Shown here piece by piece: positions 6,468-8,888 of a stretch of 8,888 nt of DNA (the first letter of the stretch is position 1; every line of letters starts with the position of its first letter). The stretch comes from Candidatus Pelagibacter sp. TMED196 (GTDB taxonomy: Bacteria > Pseudomonadota > Alphaproteobacteria > Pelagibacterales > Pelagibacteraceae), in assembly GCA_002171925.1 (NCBI GenBank), contig NHIT01000004.1, positions 1 to 8,888 on the forward strand, in the 5' to 3' direction. Under the pieces are notes generated by a model. The model saw nothing but the letters and a program-made list of their open reading frames with translations. It was not told the DNA's origin and ran no database searches. The position numbers and the translations under genes were made by a program.

Positions 6468-6818
6468 TTAATTTTTACCAAAAATTTGGTAAATTTGTCT
6501 CGCAATATCGCTTTCTAATGGAAATGATAGCATTCCCATAACTGAATATCCCAATACATAAGGCATTAAATAGAATCTGAACATAAAGAAAAACCATGCG
6601 ACATATAGTGGAACAAGAGGAGCTATTATAAAAGAAGGAGTAATTGGCTTAAAAATATTTATTAATGGATTTGTGAGTTTTACAAATACTTTCATAAAAA
6701 AAAATTCTGAATCTTCTCTTTGGAATATGTTCATCGCAACTCTTCCAATTAAAGTCCACATTATTACACCCATAACATAATCAATTAAGTAAACGAGAGG
6801 ATGAAAGTTTGCTGACAT
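6468..6818 (-). CDS. Small integral membrane protein, YggT-like (tentative)
   Basis: A 116-residue membrane protein with two strongly hydrophobic regions, about residues 8-31 and 62-97. The second is long enough to hold two membrane passes. Between them lies a charged stretch (QREDSEFF, 33-40), then NPLINIFKPITPSF (50-63). That segment resembles the YggT/PF02325 pattern, in which a 'P..plR..iP' segment precedes a hydrophobic helix, so I call it YggT-like. YggT proteins are poorly understood, with suggested roles in osmotic tolerance or cell division and plastid biogenesis. The match is by eye and incomplete: the usual 'sw' and 'GGiD.sP' elements are not clear. ATG at 6818 is preceded by only 20 bases before the upstream terminator. 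It may be the first gene of the rpe-purH group. An unrelated membrane protein of unknown function remains possible. Confidence 0.6.
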   Translation of the reverse strand: MSANFHPLVYLIDYVMGVIMWTLIGRVAMNIFQREDSEFFFMKVFVKLTNPLINIFKPITPSFIIAPLVPLYVAWFFFMFRFYLMPYVLGYSVMGMLSFPLESDIARQIYQIFGKN

Positions 6819-6836
6819 TTGAAGTTTCTAAATTTG

Positions 6837-6865
6837 AAAAAAGGGGCGAATTTCTCGCCCCTTTT
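6837..6865 (-). terminator. Rho-independent terminator of the symporter gene
   Basis: AAAAGGGGCGA (6839-6849) pairs perfectly with TCGCCCCTTTT (6855-6865) around a five-base loop, giving an 11-bp stem with a six-pair G/C core. On the - strand the stem runs into six T residues (complement of the A run 6837-6842), and it starts 13 bases after the symporter TAA. Both fit an intrinsic terminator for that gene. The + strand also ends in four T, but no + strand gene leads into it. Confidence 0.9.
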
Positions 6866-6878
6866 AATATGAAATTAT

Positions 6879-8705
6879 TTAGTGTGATTTTCCAAGTACA
6901 GTTCTACCACTCGGTATTCGCACTTCGTCAACCATTCTTTGAGTTGCAGCATCAGGTGCCTTAGTTATTAAACTAACAACTACCATTGCTACTAAACTTA
7001 CTAATGATCCAACTATTCCGAATGTTAACTGAGTTACACCCCAGAATCCAGCTCCACCACTTCGTACCCAAATTAGATACGCAGTACCAGCAGCTAAACC
7101 AAGAAGCATACCAGCAACAGCACCTTGTGCATTAGCTCTCTTCCACCATACTCCTAATACAAGTGGGAAGAACAATCCTGACATCGCAAAGTCAAAGGCC
7201 CAAATAACTGAACCTAAGATACCTTGGATCTCTAATGCTGCAATCGTTGCTCCTGCAAAACCAATTAACACAAGCAATACTCTTGCAACAATTAGTCTTT
7301 TTGCAGTTTCTGCTTTAGGGTTAATAATTTTGTAGTAAACGTCATGCGAAAGTGCATTTGAAATAGCAAGAACTAATCCATCGGCCGTAGACATGGCAGC
7401 AGCCATACCTCCAGCAGCAACTAGACCTGAAATTACATAAGGTAATCCAGCAATTTCTGGTGTTGCTAATACAACAGCTTTACCACCCATGAAAAACTCG
7501 TTTAATTCAAGTGTTCCATTTCCGTTAAAGTCGCTGATGAACATTAGTTTAGCTTGATTCCAGTTTTGATACCAATCAATAGCCTCAACCTCCGCAATTG
7601 ATTTACCAATAATACCTGTTGGTAATGTTGGATCCATCAATGAAAGTTTAGACAATGTAGCTAACATTGGCGCTGAAGAATAAAGTAGGAATATAAAGAA
7701 TAAAGACCAACCTACAGATCTTCTAGCAGTTTTTACACTTGGAGTAGTAAAGTATCTCATCATAACGTGAGGTAATGATGCTGTACCAGCCATCATACAT
7801 ACTGCTAATGAAATAAATTTCCATGGAGTAGTATTCACTTCTGAGTGAGCTTTAGTAATACCCGCTACTTTACCAAATGCTTTTACTTGTGCCATATCAG
7901 CCGCTGAGTTTTTCACAGTACCTAGTCCAAACTGACTTTCTAGCTCAGCAATTCTAGCAACTTCATCTGCTAGCATGAAATGAGGAAAGAATCCTGCACC
8001 CATTTTATTACTTATCCAGAAAACAGGAAGTAGATACGCTATAATTAAAACGATATACTGTGCAACCTGAGTCCAAGTTACAGCTCTCATTCCACCAAGC
8101 ATTGAACACATCAATATACTTGCTAGTCCAACATATACTGCAATTCCGAAAGGAATATCTAATGCAACTGATGCAATTGTACCTGTTGCGTTAATCTGTG
8201 CAGTCACGTAAGTGAATGAAGCTACTGTTAAAACTAATACTGCAGATAATCTTGCTGCGTTACCACCGTATCTTGTTCCAACAAAATCTGGAACTGTGTA
8301 ACATCCAAACTTTCTTAAGTATGGTGCTAACAGTGATGCAACTAGCACGTATCCGCCGGTCCATCCAACAAGAAGCGCCATGTAACCATAGCCTTTGAAA
8401 TAAATTCCACCTGCCATAGCAACGAATGATGCACCAGACATCCAGTCTGCTGCAGTCGCCATTCCGTTAAATACAGTTGGAACTTGTCTTCCAGCTACAT
8501 AGTACGCATCTGTTTGCATAGTACGAGATAACCATCCAATCAATGCATAGATACCAACCGTAAATGCTACGAAAAAGATACCAATCAATTTCGCTGACAT
8601 ACCTGCTTGTTCTGCAATCGCCATTAAGATTATGAATACAAGGAAACCTCCTGTGTATAGTCCATAAATCTTAGGCAGATTGTCTATAAATTTACCTTTA
8701 ATCAT
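6879..8705 (-). CDS. Na+/solute symporter, VC_2705-like subfamily (SSS family)
   Basis: A 608-residue inner-membrane transporter of the sodium:solute symporter family. It resembles the VC_2705 subfamily (TIGR03648), relatives of acetate permease ActP that pair with a small DUF4212 protein. I count about 13 hydrophobic segments. Family marks are AYYVAGRQVP (67-76) with ADWMSGASF (86-94), the SSS signature LGGMRAVTWTQVAQYIVLI (203-221), ATPEIAGLPYVISGLVAAGG (414-433), and AMSTADGLVLAISNALSHD (437-455) covering the likely Na+ site. Two soluble insertions stand out, about 240-292 and 350-412; the second contains the EF-hand-like loop DFNGNGTLELNE (392-403). The substrate cannot be read from sequence; small carboxylates are a guess from ActP. 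The start ATG overlaps the upstream TAA (TAATG) and follows a strong Shine-Dalgarno. Base composition is richer in G+C than the genes to its left, and a terminator follows. Confidence 0.93.
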   Translation of the reverse strand: MIKGKFIDNLPKIYGLYTGGFLVFIILMAIAEQAGMSAKLIGIFFVAFTVGIYALIGWLSRTMQTDAYYVAGRQVPTVFNGMATAADWMSGASFVAMAGGIYFKGYGYMALLVGWTGGYVLVASLLAPYLRKFGCYTVPDFVGTRYGGNAARLSAVLVLTVASFTYVTAQINATGTIASVALDIPFGIAVYVGLASILMCSMLGGMRAVTWTQVAQYIVLIIAYLLPVFWISNKMGAGFFPHFMLADEVARIAELESQFGLGTVKNSAADMAQVKAFGKVAGITKAHSEVNTTPWKFISLAVCMMAGTASLPHVMMRYFTTPSVKTARRSVGWSLFFIFLLYSSAPMLATLSKLSLMDPTLPTGIIGKSIAEVEAIDWYQNWNQAKLMFISDFNGNGTLELNEFFMGGKAVVLATPEIAGLPYVISGLVAAGGMAAAMSTADGLVLAISNALSHDVYYKIINPKAETAKRLIVARVLLVLIGFAGATIAALEIQGILGSVIWAFDFAMSGLFFPLVLGVWWKRANAQGAVAGMLLGLAAGTAYLIWVRSGGAGFWGVTQLTFGIVGSLVSLVAMVVVSLITKAPDAATQRMVDEVRIPSGRTVLGKSH

Positions 8706-8887
8706 TAATCATCCTCTCTTTCGCTAAAGCCAAACTCTTCATCAATCTTTTCTTGTCTGTTTGCAAACCAGAAGATTAGTATTACGAAGATTCCAAGTGA
8801 TCCTTGACATGTCATATAATATGACAATGGATACCCAAGAGGTCTAATGCTAGACGACTCCATTTCGGCTCCGAAGAAAAAGATGCC
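8705..8887 (-). CDS. DUF4212 family protein, small partner of the symporter (5' end outside window)
   Basis: The C-terminal 60 residues of a small membrane protein, open to the right edge of the window and ending in TAA at 8705-8707. The visible part has the end of one hydrophobic stretch (GIFFFGAE), a Pro-rich link (RPLGYPLSYY), then MTCQGSLGIFVILIFWFANR and an acidic tail starting EKIDEEFGF. The 'QGs..iFv.lIF.Ya...d.eyg' pattern is typical of DUF4212 (TIGR03647, VC_2706-like) proteins, which are encoded immediately before VC_2705-type symporters. The family is about 80-100 residues with two membrane helices, so roughly 25-40 residues are missing. The stop shares base 8705 with the symporter's ATG. 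Its job is thought to be as an accessory subunit, but this has not been shown here. Confidence 0.85.
   Translation of the reverse strand, partial: GIFFFGAEMESSSIRPLGYPLSYYMTCQGSLGIFVILIFWFANRQEKIDEEFGFSEREDD
8712..8719 (-). promoter_or_regulatory. Shine-Dalgarno sequence of the symporter gene
   Basis: On the - strand AGAGAGGA (8719 down to 8712) lies about seven bases before the ATG at 8705, inside the end of the DUF4212 coding sequence. It is the clearest ribosome binding site in the window, as most other starts here are preceded only by A/T-rich sequence. It supports the start choice and suggests re-initiation plus fresh initiation on the symporter message. Confidence 0.75.
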
Positions 8888-8888
8888 A

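Noticed and set aside
8216..8398. Open frame of 60 codons on the + strand
   Set aside because: It is antisense to the conserved core of the symporter and has a low-complexity, meaningless translation.

Overview
The window looks like a piece of a streamlined, very AT-rich alphaproteobacterial chromosome, most likely SAR11 (Pelagibacterales). The grounds are A/T-heavy coding sequence full of Lys, Asn, Ile and Phe codons, almost no spacer DNA, genes whose ends touch or overlap, and protein families and neighbourhoods typical of Alphaproteobacteria: a heparinase II/III-like protein coupled to purH, a stand-alone LON-domain protein, and a DUF4212/VC_2705-type symporter pair. The lineage call is inference; no rRNA or other phylogenetic marker is present. 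Nothing mobile, phage-derived or CRISPR-like was seen, and no stretch over 300 bases lacks a gene.

Layout, left to right. (1) Bases 2-748, + strand: the C-terminal part of a UbiH/Coq6-family FAD monooxygenase, cut by the left edge. (2) 750-1400, - strand: a stand-alone LON substrate-binding-domain protein, converging on (1) with one base between the stop codons. (3) 1401-1454: a short divergent promoter region. (4) 1455-2090, + strand: a putative 2OG-Fe(II) oxygenase. (5) 2133-2207: tRNA-Gly(GCC), with a plausible promoter just upstream. (6) 2251-2589, + strand: pterin-4a-carbinolamine dehydratase, whose TAG stop shares a CTAG palindrome with the TAG stop of purH on the other strand. (7) Everything from 2586 to the right edge is on the - strand. 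Read in transcription order it is: DUF4212 small subunit (partial), VC_2705-type Na+/solute symporter, a strong hairpin terminator, a small YggT-like membrane protein, rpe, a heparinase II/III-like protein, and purH.

How the genes fit together. The DUF4212/symporter pair is translationally coupled (TAATG) and should form one transport unit. It carries the only clear Shine-Dalgarno sequence I found and is visibly richer in G+C than its neighbours, which suggests high expression. Downstream of the terminator, the YggT-like gene, rpe, heparinase-like gene and purH run close together (43-base gap, 6-base gap, ATGA overlap) and probably form an operon joining pentose phosphate and purine biosynthesis with an envelope or polysaccharide-type protein of unknown substrate.

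Most of this is ordinary core genome. The observations most worth a second look are an EF-hand-like calcium-binding loop in the symporter, the heparinase-like protein that has lost motif residues yet stays coupled to purH, a Cys-rich segment beside the putative iron site of the 2OG oxygenase, and a terminator only about 20 bases upstream of the next start codon. I found no convincing evidence of a wholly new system.
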